A stretch of 64,000 nt of DNA from Dioscorea cayenensis subsp. rotundata (Eukaryota > Streptophyta > Magnoliopsida > Dioscoreales > Dioscoreaceae). Shown piece by piece: positions 13,732-26,317 of the stretch. The DNA lies in NCBI RefSeq assembly GCF_009730915.1, contig NC_052475.1, positions 28,829,016 to 28,893,015 on the forward strand, written 5' to 3'. Both the position numbers and the translations under genes were made by a program. Below the pieces are notes generated by a model. The model saw nothing but the letters and a program-made list of their open reading frames with translations, had not been told where the DNA came from and made no database searches. The number at the start of each line of letters is the position of its first letter. Within the stretch, counting starts at the first letter, position 1.

Positions 13732-15600
13732 ATGCATGCTTTACAGCGGCTTCGATCCCTCTCTATTTGCATTTCTCGGCACCGCCTCCTCTCGACGCGC
13801 CGCCCGAACACCGGAGAGGACGAGTGGGATGACGCCTGGGAGACGGCGTGGCTCCCCGATGACCTATCCGGGAAGTCTCCCCGCGCTCCCTGGGAATCAG
13901 ACGTTCATTTCCCCTCTCCAACCGCTGTCCTCCCCTCTGACGTTGATCCTGATACCAAGGCGTTCGTTGCCGAGATGGACGAGCGCTGGGCAGAGCGCCG
14001 CGAGGCCAAGAAGCATCCACAGTCACAGACACAGACGCAGCCGGCGGCGGGAAGAGATCGGAAGGATGTGGATGAGTATAGGCTGAGGAAGCAGAGGATT
14101 CATTCAGGTTTGTGGATGAAGGCGATTGAGAGGATGGAGGAGTTGAAGCTCGGGGACTCGGGCGCTGGCGATGATATTGATCGGCTTCTCGATTCCTGCT
14201 CTGAGTAAGTGCCTCGATGTAAAAAAACTTTTTGGATAAAATTTTACTGTCTTTGATAAAAATTGTGACTTTGATGATTTTCAGATTTCAATCGATTGAT
14301 TTTTCTTGTTATATGTTCTTCTTTTTACCTTAAATCCAAACGCATCCTAAAGCTCCCTCAAGGCTTTTGATTGATAAAATGTTCAATTAATTCATTGTTT
14401 CACAATCAGAGTTTCATGGAAGGATGAGATAGTGAAGTCATAAATGCTAGAACATGGAGTTATATTTTGGAGTGACAAAGAAAAAGTTCTATTCATTTTT
14501 TTTTTTCTCAATTGATTTAGCATGGATTACCTGGAGGAAGAATAGACAAGTTGGGGATCCATTTTGAATTTGTTAATATTTATATTCTTATGGTCAATTA
14601 TATGATTGTGCTTACATAATGTAGAAGCCGAAATTCTTTAAATTGTTCACTTTTGCACTTGCATTGTGAGGATTGTTCAGAGAAAGAAACATTTGAATCC
14701 TCAGTTGTGGTTGAGGCATGAATTTGTCAGCTGGTCTATGTACAGGATAAATTTGTTGCTGCCTTGATTTAAATTGATTAAATTTACTTTTTTTTATGGT
14801 TTATGAACTGATTTAAAACATTGATCTCTTTCATTGTTTTTTTATATGCATTATGTGGATGTTGGAGAAACTCCAGAACTCTCAATAGTCTGTGGAAATT
14901 CAAACTTGTTTGCATGTTTGAGTTTAGGATGAAATCAGTGTTTTTGGTTTGTGTATTTTATTTAAATAATTGACTTTGTGGTTTTTTTCCAAATCTGAAT
15001 ACTATTGCAGGATCTTTGATTATGGCAATCTGGACCTGAATGACGACGCCAAGATTCCAGCGGCATCTGAATTGAAAACTAAACCTGATGGGTGGGAGAC
15101 GACAACTAAAACACAAGAAGGGAACATATGGGAGATGACGCAGAGAGAGGAAGATGTTCTCATTCAAGAGTTTGAGCGACGACTTGCTTTCAGTAAATTC
15201 CAGGTGATGAATTTATAAACTTTAGTATAACCAGCAGCATTTTATGAGTATCACCACAGCATGTATGTAACATTTGATAATCAAAAGCAGTTGTTAGTTC
15301 ATGAAGTCTGAAATTGAAATCAGATTATGTGAATTAGAGTTGAATTCCCATGCCATCAATTATTTTGATAATGGTTTTCAATGGTGAGTGTAGGTTGCAA
15401 GCTTCATCAAAACACATATATTTAGTCGACGGAGACCGATAGATGGATGGAGTTATATGATAGAGGAATTGGGTCCGAATGCGAGGAAAGGGAAAGGGAG
15501 TGTTCAGAGGATGGTTAGTCTTGCTGATCCATCTACACAACCTTACAAGGAGGAGAAACCAGCTATTGCACCTAAATTGCCCTCCTACAAAGGAAGGTGA
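13732..15600 (+). CDS. GCD1: GAMETE CELL DEFECTIVE 1-like mitochondrial protein
   Basis: Plant-specific protein; family members in Arabidopsis and rice are reported to be mitochondrial and needed for gamete development. Exons 13732-14204, 15011-15203 and 15394-15600 join in phase to 290 residues. The N-terminus MHALQRLRSLSICISRHRLL is basic and free of acidic residues, as expected of a mitochondrial presequence. The conserved blocks are DEWDDAWETAWLPDDLSGK at about residue 26, then a charged helical region, LRKQRIHSGLWMKAIERMEE, DDIDRLLDSCSEIFD, NIWEMTQREEDVLIQEFERR and the C-terminal FIKTHIFSRRRPIDGWSYMI. The first ATG in this frame is at 13732; the frame is open upstream but has only non-ATG codons. 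Intact, and transcribed away from the neighbouring transposon. No catalytic motif is visible; the biochemical role is unknown to me. Confidence 0.82.
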
Positions 15601-16372
15601 TAACTTATGCAAACCATGTTGATAAAAAATGGAACAAAACAATATTATTATTATTATTATTATTTTCTTTCTGGATAAATCATTGCAGTTGTGAAACAAT
15701 ATGCTGCAACTCTCTCCCCCTTTTTTTCCTGGACCTGAATTTTATGTGTTGTATGATGGAATTTAATTAAGAATTGCAGATGAGTTGCACTTTATTTTAT
15801 TGAAAAGTTGTGTGTAACAAGCTTTATAAATAAGAACAATCTCATCCAGGATAAGTTTAAAATACAGCCTAACAATAAATCAGACATAATTCAGTATTTT
15901 GCATTTAATAATAACAGCCTGAATTGATATTGCAATTAAATCACACGTTAGGAAATAAAGAAGAAATGTTAGTTTGAAGCAATCAATTAGCATTCCTCCA
16001 TTGCAAGAGATGAAACCATAGATTCACAAGGCAAGAAAATACCAAAAGAAGATGTGAAGCCACCACAGCAGAAAAAATGAAATGGCTGAACAAAAACAAG
16101 GGGGTGTTACTGAACTAGTAGAAAAAAGCACAAAACTTTGAATAATCCAGTAGCAGTAAGACCAACAAGAGGGTGAAACAACTACACAAACTCTTTAGAT
16201 CAGCTTAGTTGATCCCATCTTTCTTAGCATACACAACGTACTTCCTTTAATTCAGAAGCCGCTGCTTTTGATCACATATGTCAGCTGGTGATGTGCGAAT
16301 GATGCCAGATTAGTTGTAAAAATATACATTTTACTGGCCGTGGGGAGTGGTTTTGCGCGGTTGCAACTATTG
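15601..16372. other. Convergent intergenic region
   Basis: It lies between two genes that end facing each other and holds their 3' ends. There is an ATT/TTA microsatellite at about 15642-15663. No other gene is visible. Confidence 0.6.
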
Positions 16373-19300
16373 TCAGTCAGTTATGCCGTCATTTCTATCA
16401 GACATAGAACTCGGGCAAATCGAGGATTTTTTATCTGCTAGGAAGCTGTACATTTCTTGAAGTCTTGATTTATTTTCAGCCCACCATTTCTCAGCTTGTT
16501 GTTCGCTGAACCGCTTCCGACTGCAGAATGAATGTCAGGGAATAAACAAGTATAAGAACAAATTGTTGAAAAATGTGGACAAAAAAAGGGCAGCACATTT
16601 TCACAATGTTGAAATATTCTTTTAATAGTACGTGATGGAATCATGGGGTCCAAAGTAAATAGACGGATCATGTAAGATAACAGACCATCTATAATTTAGT
16701 TCATGAGCAAGTAGGTTATCCATATTAAAGAACAAAAGCAACTTTGTGTTTGGGCCTTTCTCATAACAGTAGTGGTAACAACAGAACCACTAATCGCAAG
16801 GTTAGGGTTGTAAACAGATGACAACTGATAGCCTGTTTTCGCAATTTTAGGTTTGACAATTTACCCTTAATTTTGATTTGACAAAATTGGAACTGCTTGT
16901 TTGTTATCAAAGTTTTTCTCAACCAATGATAAGGAAAACATCTGACATACCTGAAGCGGACACGCTTGAGACACTTCTCACCTCCAGGGATGACAGAAAC
17001 AGTAAAAAACACTCCTGGCTCAGCATTCTCAACAAATTCTGTCTCCTCTGTGGTCCTGTTAGCATCGTTAGGTAATCCATTGATTGTGTGGCTGCTAGAG
17101 GCTGCTGTCTGAGATGTTATCCTTCCACCCAAATCAACTGAGGAATCTAAACTCAATAGATGTGAAGCCTGGGCACCATTAGCTGCCAAATCGTTGATGT
17201 ATGCATCTCCTTCAGGAATCTTTTCAGCCATTTCCTTCAACTGCCAATTGCCATATTCCAAAAGAAAAGGTGGAATCAGAATGGAAACATCTGAGAAAGA
17301 GGTACATTTATAGAGATCTGTAGGTTGTATAAATTTGATCATAAGTCATAAAAACCCAGAATATGCAGAGTCAAGCAAACACTTTATGCTATATTTGTTA
17401 GAAATGTGGTAATGCTAGGGAATGCCACACAGAAACATGATACAAAATAACAGAAGTAGTCAGGAGCCCAATGTTTTCTCGCATGCAAATTTGGAATCCA
17501 GTTGTTTGGATGATTCGAACATTTCAATCAGTTAATTCCACAATATCCTTATTGACGGTCATTGTTAAGCACAATTGCTGTCTTAACCTAATGGAATTAG
17601 GTAAGCTCCTCAAACATCAGCCATCTGTTCCATAGACATAAGAGCCTTACTTAAGTACACGGCTATACTTCTCAAGGTGTCATAGGATTATTCATGCCTT
17701 AAATTTGTATCCCTGTTTCAAGTAGGGAATTTAAGAATGATAAACAAAGAGTCTTTGAAATATGATCAAATCAAGTGATCGACTATATGCATCAGATATT
17801 CAGTCCATATAATGCGAGTGGAAAGGATTGATCATTCAGAGGGAGGAGGGAATCCCAAATACAACAGTGTATTACACCTCCATTTAAAATAATAATCCTA
17901 AATATACAATCACCCAACATTCCTTGGCACATCCAAGCAGCAAATAGAAGACCAACAGTGGACAGTCAGCAATATCACTTGTCCAAACAATATGTGATTT
18001 TCAACAAAATACCATAATCCAATAATTTCGCGTAACTGATGATTTGATGAGAAGAATCTAGCAAGAAGCCTCAACATATAGGCGTTTTCAGGCAAAACCA
18101 TCACACTATGAAAACAAACACATGGCCATCAAATTTGGAGAAGAAGACTACCTTTGCAGCAAGTGACTTTATTACTTCTTTCGCAGCCTTGCATTTCGCA
18201 GCCTCATCACCTGCTACGGCTGTGGCCTCCTTCAGCTGCTTCAATGTTCTCTCCATCTCTGCTTCTAAAAATTGTGATTTGCGTGTCAACTCCTCCACCT
18301 GCAGAACAGCCAATCCCAAAGACTGTCAAGTAAAACTCAAACAGGTTAGAAGAACATCAAATCTGACAAGCAATGCGACAGTTACAAAGGATTTTTTAAG
18401 GCAATAGATACAAGGGAACTAGTCATTCTTCCTTTAAATGAAGTTTTCAGAGGTTAACAGTTCACATTAAGCTAAATAATTGTAATTCATGCATGAATCT
18501 AATAAACAGGAGAATTGATATCAAACTGACAGCCAGTACATGCAAAAACTTTCCCAGTAATCATCATTATTTACTGCCGTCTACCAAAGCAAGCACGTAT
18601 TTACTAAGAAAGGCTAAAACTAATATAACTAGGTCAAGACTGATAAGGACTTGGGATTTTTATTTTAAGTTCAGTTTATATCTTTCAAAGTAATTTATAG
18701 AGCTGAACTTTGGGCAACATCTGTGTCCTGAATTAGCCAGGTTAAATGGAAATATTTCACTAATATTCTGGTCGAGCAAGATGTTATAAGCGAGCTCCAC
18801 GTCTTCAACCTATTTGGTAGACAAGAACTTCTGACACTGTGAGAACTGAGGCATTCGCATGGCGCATGTATAGACTCAATTACTATATATATATTTCCAT
18901 TGCACAGTTTTTCAACTGAGCTTCCACAGCACCCAAAACCTGCACTGAGAAGGATACCTCAATAGAATAAATGATTAACAAAGGCTCATAAAAATCAGCT
19001 TCTACAAATGGGATGAGGCATGTTGATTATTTTTCTTGTCATAAATATAGTCTATCATGACTATCAAATAGTAAGTTATATTATGTACAGCAGACTCATA
19101 TCTCAATAGGATCAAATGATTGACAAAGAATCTTAAAAATCAGCTCCTACAAATGGAACGAGGCATGTTAATCATGTTTCTTATCAATGTTATCATAAAG
19201 AAAGTCTATCATAACTATCAAAGAGTAAGTTATATTGTGTACAGCAGACTGACACCTCAATAGAATCAAATGATTGACAAAGGCTCTTAAAAACCAGCTC

Positions 19301-22300
19301 CTACAAATGGGATGAGGCATGTTGATCATGTTTATTGTCATAAACATAGTCTATCATGACTATCAAATAGTCATTTATATTTTGTACTGCAGCATCAATC
19401 TAATTAGGGGTCATTTAATAAAAATTCACATCCTAAAGTTATTTAAGATTAACAAAAGAATGAAAATAATATAAGCCTCTAAAGATATCAAGAATTTATC
19501 TAATGGTTCAGAAGCAAATCATCTATGAAACTTCAATTTGTGCTGGTTATAAGCTTTTAGCCATCCACACTTCTATGTCCACTCAGAAAGACAATTCAAC
19601 CAGCTCTAAACTATAATTACCCAACATTAACTAGACCAATGGTTCAAAATATGAAGTTATAGGCGCCCATTTTAAACAGCTGAGAAGCATAAAATATTCG
19701 ATTGATAAGCAATGCCTACTTGTAACTTTAATCTGACAACTTCTTGACTTAGGTTGTCATTAGTTTTCTTCGAATCATCAGCAACTATTAAGTGGGTTGT
19801 ATAATCGGTCCAAGTTGGACTTGGTGCACTTGACACAGGGGATGTTGAACGAGAAGCTATTCTTGAAACTGGAAGAGAAGCAGAGAACATTTTCTTTGAA
19901 GATCCATGTAATACACTCGGAAAATTTGACAAATAAAAGCTTCCCCACTTGGTTGTTTCACTTAAATTAGGGGACGCTCTTATATTATTTGTCTCAGATC
20001 TACAGAACAACTTAGCTTGTTTGTTTTCACCCTTTGAATCAACTGATGAAAGCCTAGAGAAATTTCCCTGCTGTTTAGAACTCAAACTGTCCTTATCGGC
20101 TTGTCCATTGGAAATCTGGTTTTGAATTCCAACTTGATGCTTTAAGAGTTGCTGAACCATTCCAGATCGCGTTGACTTTTTAAGCTTTGTGTAGCATTCA
20201 TCACACACACGGTAAGGTTTGTTAATATTTGGCGCCAGAGAAGCTTTTACGGATTTTCTGCTGCTGCATGCTTTGCAAAAGACCAGTCCACAGTTATAAC
20301 AGTTATGACGTTTTCTTCTGAGACCAAAAGGAAGACGGCAACCAGAGCAAATAGACTGATCAACACTTGAGACCCATTTGTGAAGACAGATGACAGCAGT
20401 AAAGGTCGACCCACATACAACACCCTTAACTTGCTTGTCTTTCAAAGCTTCAACTAGTGTTGGGGCATTGCGATCATCATTGTCCCCGTGGCCTAATCTG
20501 CCATTTGCCCCTTTACCCCATGTGTAGACTTCAGTTCTGGATGTAAGTACAGCAACATGATAAGAACCACATGCTATCTCTTCAACAAAACAATCAGAAA
20601 GTTCCCCTTCAACACGAACAGGAACCTTTCCATCTGCTTCTGGATTCCCAAGCTGTCCATAAAGTGTACTCCCCATAGTATATACCCGACCAGTAGTTGT
20701 GAGCGAAACCGTAATGTCGTGCCCACAGGCAACCTGAGAAAAGTTTTGCTCGGATAAAGAAGTTACACATGCTGGAAGCAGTCTAGATACTTTATCACAA
20801 TGACCAAGTCTACCTTTATCCCCGTCACCCCATGTAAATAATTTGCCAGATGAAGAACTTCCTGAATCTGAAGATTCTGCTGAAATTTCCACAACTGCAG
20901 CAGTGTGCCAGACACCACAAGCTGCTCGTACAGTACGCAAACCTTTCAAGGCTTCCACTTGTCTTGGCATATTAACACTTCTATGATCTCCATGGCCCAA
21001 AGCACCAAATGTTCCTTCACCAAATGTAAAGAGTTGACCCGCTGATGTTACAACGGCAGTATGCCATGGCCCACATGACACTGAAGACACATGCAAACCT
21101 TCTAGCTGACCAGTTACTTGTTTAGGAATCCAGTGACTAGCCTCGCTTCCATGTCCAAGAAGTCCATAACTGTGGATTCCATCACCCCATGTATAAAGAT
21201 CTCCCGACAAAGTTACAGCACAAGTATGATATTCTCCACATGCAACAAGTTCAATATTCATACCACCAAGGGCATCAATAAGCTTTGGATGTGAAACATC
21301 AGCATCTGCCCCATGTCCAAGCCTGCCACCAGATTCTTCACCCCAACTGAAAACCTCCCCCTTCTTCGTAACTACAACTGCATGCCTACCCCCACAAGCT
21401 ATATTCTGAACATCGAGAACTACTGCTGATTCCAGCGCTTTTGGTAATGATGCATCCATTTTTGTTGCACATGAGCTTCCAATCCTACAGTGACCGCCAC
21501 CAAGAAATCCATCACCTATGCCTTTCCCCCATATATATACATCACCTAGAGCATCAAAATCTTCATGGTTTGAGCCGTGACTGGAAGAGCTTACAGCACT
21601 AGAAAGACTAACTCTGAAGGTTTCAGATGCAGAGCCTCTTCCATTTGCATTATCCACACATCCAGATGACAACAAATCCTTACTTGCAGAATCTGAAGTG
21701 GTGGACTTGGCAGCTGAACTTTGCAATATCACATCAGCGAATAATTTTGCATAACCATTAGCTGGGGGATTCTCTACAGGGAGTTGAGTATATTGAGTCT
21801 CTCCAGAATCCTAAAAGAAGAAATGTACTAAAAATTTCTGTTTGGGAAATGAGGATCAAAATATTTAAACAAAGAATCAACAAGAATAATTCAATATCTG
21901 GATACTTAAATTATATCACATTTAACAAACCTTTTGGAAGATCTCACCACCACAAAATGGCAACGTGAGTGGAGAGATTTTTTGTGTGGTTGAAGCATTC
22001 TTGTTGGATAAGGTTCTATCGCCTATCGATTCCAATCTCACCTTTCTATAACCATCACGTGATATCAATGCCCTCAAACCAACAAACCATACTTCTGCTT
22101 CATCCTTGTCCTTGCATATCTGTTATAAATATCACATATCAAGAATGATTTATTACATTGAAAAAAAGTAAGGTATTTGCGGCAAAGGGACAAAATAAAA
22201 TTGCTGAAAAAAAAGAAGATATGCCAAACAGTAGAAGCTCCAAAATATCTAACAAGTCCAACATGATTTGGTCATAGAGGAAAAATATGCCGAGCATCAA

Positions 22301-24403
22301 TTAAGAGTACCTACCAAATCTAAAGACCGATCATTATAGATGAGAGAAAAGGATTGATATTCCTTATCAGGACGTGGATATCTCTGAAATATTGCCTGAA
22401 ATCAAGGTAAGATGAAAGTACATAAGACACAGGCAATAATGTTAAGATCAAATTACATTAGACACAGGCAATAAAGGTAAGATCAAATTACATGAGACAA
22501 ATATTACTAATATATATTTAGAAATAAGTAAAACTGCTAGAAAATAAAAAAACAGAGACCCTCAAAATACAAAATGGTCAAACAATCTGTCAAGCATTGA
22601 CAATAAATCATATAGAAATGCTGATTGCAAAAGTTTCAATTTCAAAGACTGATTTTCTGCTGATATTATATATTTAAACCAAGATATGTATTTCCAGAAG
22701 TCCACACTCATTTTTCATGCATTAATGGTACCGTTGCCTGCATCGGACATTTGCACAATAAATAATTTGCACTGCTTTTGAACAACAAAACAGAGTAAGG
22801 GCTCCACAAACATAGATCATAATAAATTTAACCATTTATAAGTAACTAAACAGCACCCTCGATAAACTGAAGATAGAACTGGCCAGGGAGCAATTAAACC
22901 AAGTTTAGCTTCAGGAGTTAGAGTGCCAAATATTTGAGGCACAAGACACCACAGCCGTCAACAATTTCAGTACTTAAATGTATCTTTTATAAATTTGTAT
23001 TTTACAAACTACATTTGAACAGTATCGTCTAATTAACTGCAAATAAATAGTGTAATCTGTTGGATATCGAACATGCACTAGAAAACTGAGATGATGACAG
23101 TGGAACTTACAGTACGTTGGCCAGGTATGATCTTTGATACATGGCTGAGAGTTAGCTGTTTCTCTTCTTTTCCAGAATACCAAATGAGGATAGTCCCATC
23201 CTACAAGCACACACAAGAACCTCATCAAGCATCCTGAGAGTCCATCAAAACTTGATTTTAAAACATATCTTAGATCATATTAGATGCCAAAAATAACAAC
23301 CCTTGGCAGAAGAAGATCAAATATTTATTGAAAATAATTTGCACAACTGAAAGTATGTTAGTTTGAAGAGGAAAAAACATGAAATGGAGCATGAACTACA
23401 CATATAATGGCAAATAAATCAGATGGAAGATAGATGAAAATGATATTAATTAATTGCAATAAACTCACAAGAATATTTTCATAGTGCTCCACTCAGCGTC
23501 TAGACCATTTCTGAAAGTGGTGTTGGGGGAGACGGAACTTGCATTTGCTATTCTATCAAATTTCAGCAAAAGGGACATTGCAATGTGTATTCCAAATTAT
23601 GGACCAATTTAATGCACCTTGAATCTTGTCCTTTCCTCAACATTGTTCAAGCATATTAGATGTATTGCTTAGTTTTTTGATAATTCAAAATTTCATAGAG
23701 TATAGAGTGAATACCAGCTTTTTAACAAGAATAATGTATATGGAGATTATTTAGGTCACATTGGAAAAACACAACTAATTTCTTGGCACCTTTCTATCAT
23801 TATGCTTAGGAAACATATTTTCTGAGGAAACATGATCGAACATCCAATCACAAATTTCCTGAGGAATATGATTTAGTCACTCTACAGTGTCACCCATCAA
23901 ACTTGCATACTAGAGAGTGCTTAAGCAAATACATAAAACACAAAATTATTCAGCAAACATCGTAGGCGACCATCGTCAAATACCATTAGTTCTAATTTGT
24001 CAACAATATGGCCGCCACACCATGTGGGAAGGAGAATGATAGCATGACCATAAACAAAAAATTATTTACATAACTTACTTTAGAAAGCCTGAATGGGCAA
24101 AACTTTGGCTTCCCTCTGCGTCCATACTTAAGCAAACAAGACCCCTTCTTTAAGGCCGTAATTGCCTGAAAATTAAGTTAATAGATGATACCACGAAATT
24201 AAAACAAAGATCTCAGCTAGTTATGGTGTTTTAAGCATAATAGTTGCCATGAAGAAACTCCACAAGTGTATAGGTTCTAGGTGGCATGTGAAATAAACTC
24301 AAGCTACTAGTACATTCTCCGATGTCAATGTGAATTATAGTTTCACAATCAAAATAAACAGATGAATATGTACCTGCTCAACATCTCTAGGAGAATCCGC
24401 CAT
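16373..24403 (-). CDS. PRAF-type PH, RCC1 and FYVE domain protein with C-terminal BRX domain
   Basis: Plant PRAF/RLD family: membrane-lipid-binding proteins with RCC1 repeats; members called RLD interact with LAZY proteins and BRX-type partners in polar trafficking and auxin responses. Nine exons: 24403-24374, 24165-24079, 23200-23111, 22395-22315, 22119-21931, 21810-19720, 18298-18152, 17240-16951 and 16520-16373. They join in phase to 1050 residues, close to the family length. Order: MADSPRDVEQ start; PH domain at about 15-130 (DGTILIWYSGKEEKQLTLSH, FSLIYNDRSLDL, AEVWFVGLRALI); seven-bladed RCC1 repeats at about 245-635 (WGEESGGRLGHG, CGVWHTAAV); FYVE finger at about 635-705 with the plant variant core RKRHNCYNCG; a coiled coil (VEELTRKSQFLEAEMERTLK); and a BRX domain ending KRFSEQQAEKWWAENKSRLQ. 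Introns total about 4.9 kb. An upstream untranslated exon is possible. All splice sites used are GT-AG and the frame is intact. Confidence 0.93.
18958..19395. repeat. Three tandem copies of a roughly 145-base unit in a PRAF intron
   Basis: Each copy starts CTCAATAG(A/G)AT(A/C)AAATGA, contains CAGCT(C/T)CTACAAATGG and GAGGCATGTT, and ends near TTTTGTAC or TGTGTACAGCAGAC. Copies begin at about 18958, 19102 and 19255. Divergence between copies is visible, including a small insertion in the second. Confidence 0.85.
22431..22500. repeat. Two tandem copies of a 36-base unit in a PRAF intron
   Basis: ACAGGCAATAA followed by TAAGATCAAATTACAT occurs twice in direct succession, with one or two changes. 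Confidence 0.75.
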
Positions 24404-26317
24404 CCACAAAGTAAAGTCAAGTGTTGCACATGCAGATGCAAGCTTGTGGCATGGCCATATAATCTCCAAGCTTTCCCCATAAAAGAAACTTAACCAAATC
24501 CCTTTCTCCAGAACAGAAAAACAGATTCCTCATCAATTCCTGTTAGAATTTGAAATTCGAATCAATGACTTCAACTGAAAACTCCGTTTCAAACACCATA
24601 ATTCTTAATTTAAATCAAATATTCAATGATCATGCCCTCAACCTGGGAAAAAAACACTGGAAATGATCTCAAACTAGCAACATAAGGATCTGAAACCCTA
24701 GAATCACAAGAACCAGTGAGTATAAAATGGCTTCCACAATACGTCATGCACCACAATGCCACACCAATCACATCCGCACCCTCCTCATTGCAGCTCGGAA
24801 CGTCAACAACAGCTTGACAAAAACACAAACCCTAAAACATTGCGATCCACGACCATGAAGCAATAACTCCAAAAAATCACACAAACCAAAGCTCCATTGC
24901 CATTCAAACAACAAAACCACAAAGAATTACGACAATGGAGAAGAGAAACTACACGCCGGCGGAGAACCACCGTGGTGCACCCCAATCCACGGCCATTGTG
25001 GTCGAAATACGGGGTCAATGGGCTCGGATCGACGAGGAGAAGCGATCGCCGGCACTAGAAATGGGAATGAGGGCACGTATGAGAGTTGATTTGGGGTGTC
25101 ACGGCCGAGGGTTTTGAATCAAGAACTCGAGAAGAACGTTTGGGAGGGAACGTTGTTCTCGGAGAAGGCTAACATGCGCCGCGAGCTCTCGCTTTCTCGG
25201 ACTTCCCTTTTTATCCCCATTTGTGCCACGTCAGCAACGGAAAGAAGTTTGTTGGCGGATTCCAACGAAACGTGGTTTTTTTTTTTCTTCACCTTTTAGT
25301 CCTTCAAAATCTCGAAATTTCTCATTTGGCCCCTTAGTTTTTTATTATTATTTTTTTAATAACAAATCAGAGTATTTACTGACTGGAAAAATAAATAAAT
25401 AAAATAAAATATAATGCTTGAGAAAATCTGTATTTTATGAGCTTTAAATTATGTATCGAAATATCATCTCTCTATATTTAATGTCATATCTTATGTTGAA
25501 ATACAGTTTCACATGAATCTAAGTGAACTGATATTATTAATAAAATCTTCAAGTGAGATTAATTTTAATTAATATAAACGTTTAAGTTTGAGAGTATGAG
25601 TGTATCTTTACAGGATTTTACTTTATTTCCTCCTATGGTATAATCAGTTATTAATAATATATACAATTATTTAAAGTTTTATTAAAATGTAATAATTTAA
25701 TTTTATTTTGTTAAATATAAGACGCAGATCAGCGTACCTTCAAATGATTATATTAAATCCAATCAGAAATTTGAATAGTTGATCTTCAAAAACTGAATGG
25801 TTCTTTCAGGTCAAATTGATATCTATCATACCCAAGTGCAACAAACAAACCAAAACTTCAGGCTGAATTTTTCAAACCATAATTGAGTTTCAGATAAGAC
25901 CTGTTTAACTTCACACCAAAAACCAAAATAAAACCTGAATATTTGACCTCATGGCTTCAATTTAAACAAAAAACTAATCTAACACACTTAAAATATCAAA
26001 AACAGTGTCCAGAAATTAGTTCCAGAATGGTACATAGATCATACATCACAATAAACAGAGAATTTTTTTTACACTATATATATTTATATATTCTCTTGAA
26101 CACTCAAGTTCCAGTAGCAAAACAACAAAGTAGAACAAGTCAGAACATCTTTTTTTAAATCAGGGAAACAGGTATTCTTCAAGTTCTTGAACAATTAACC
26201 TGCAAAATAGTCTGATTTTAGTATGAGCATGTTGAATATAAATAGTTAAATACAGAAACAGAAAAGTTAATTCCTCTTGTTCTTCAGCTCACCAGAGCAG
26301 AAGGGAGTGGCATGCCT
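24404..26317. other. Upstream region of the PRAF gene and 3' side of the HVA22 gene
   Basis: The first 800 bases are moderately GC-rich and probably hold the PRAF 5' leader and promoter, possibly with a leader intron. I cannot fix the transcription start. From about 25300 the sequence becomes AT-rich spacer. The last few hundred bases would be the 3' untranslated region of the HVA22-like gene. Short ORFs here (for example 24935-25117) show no family resemblance. Confidence 0.5.

Noticed and set aside
18108-18407. Plus-strand frame opposite the PRAF coiled-coil exon
   Set aside because: Antisense of a conserved exon, with no independent support.
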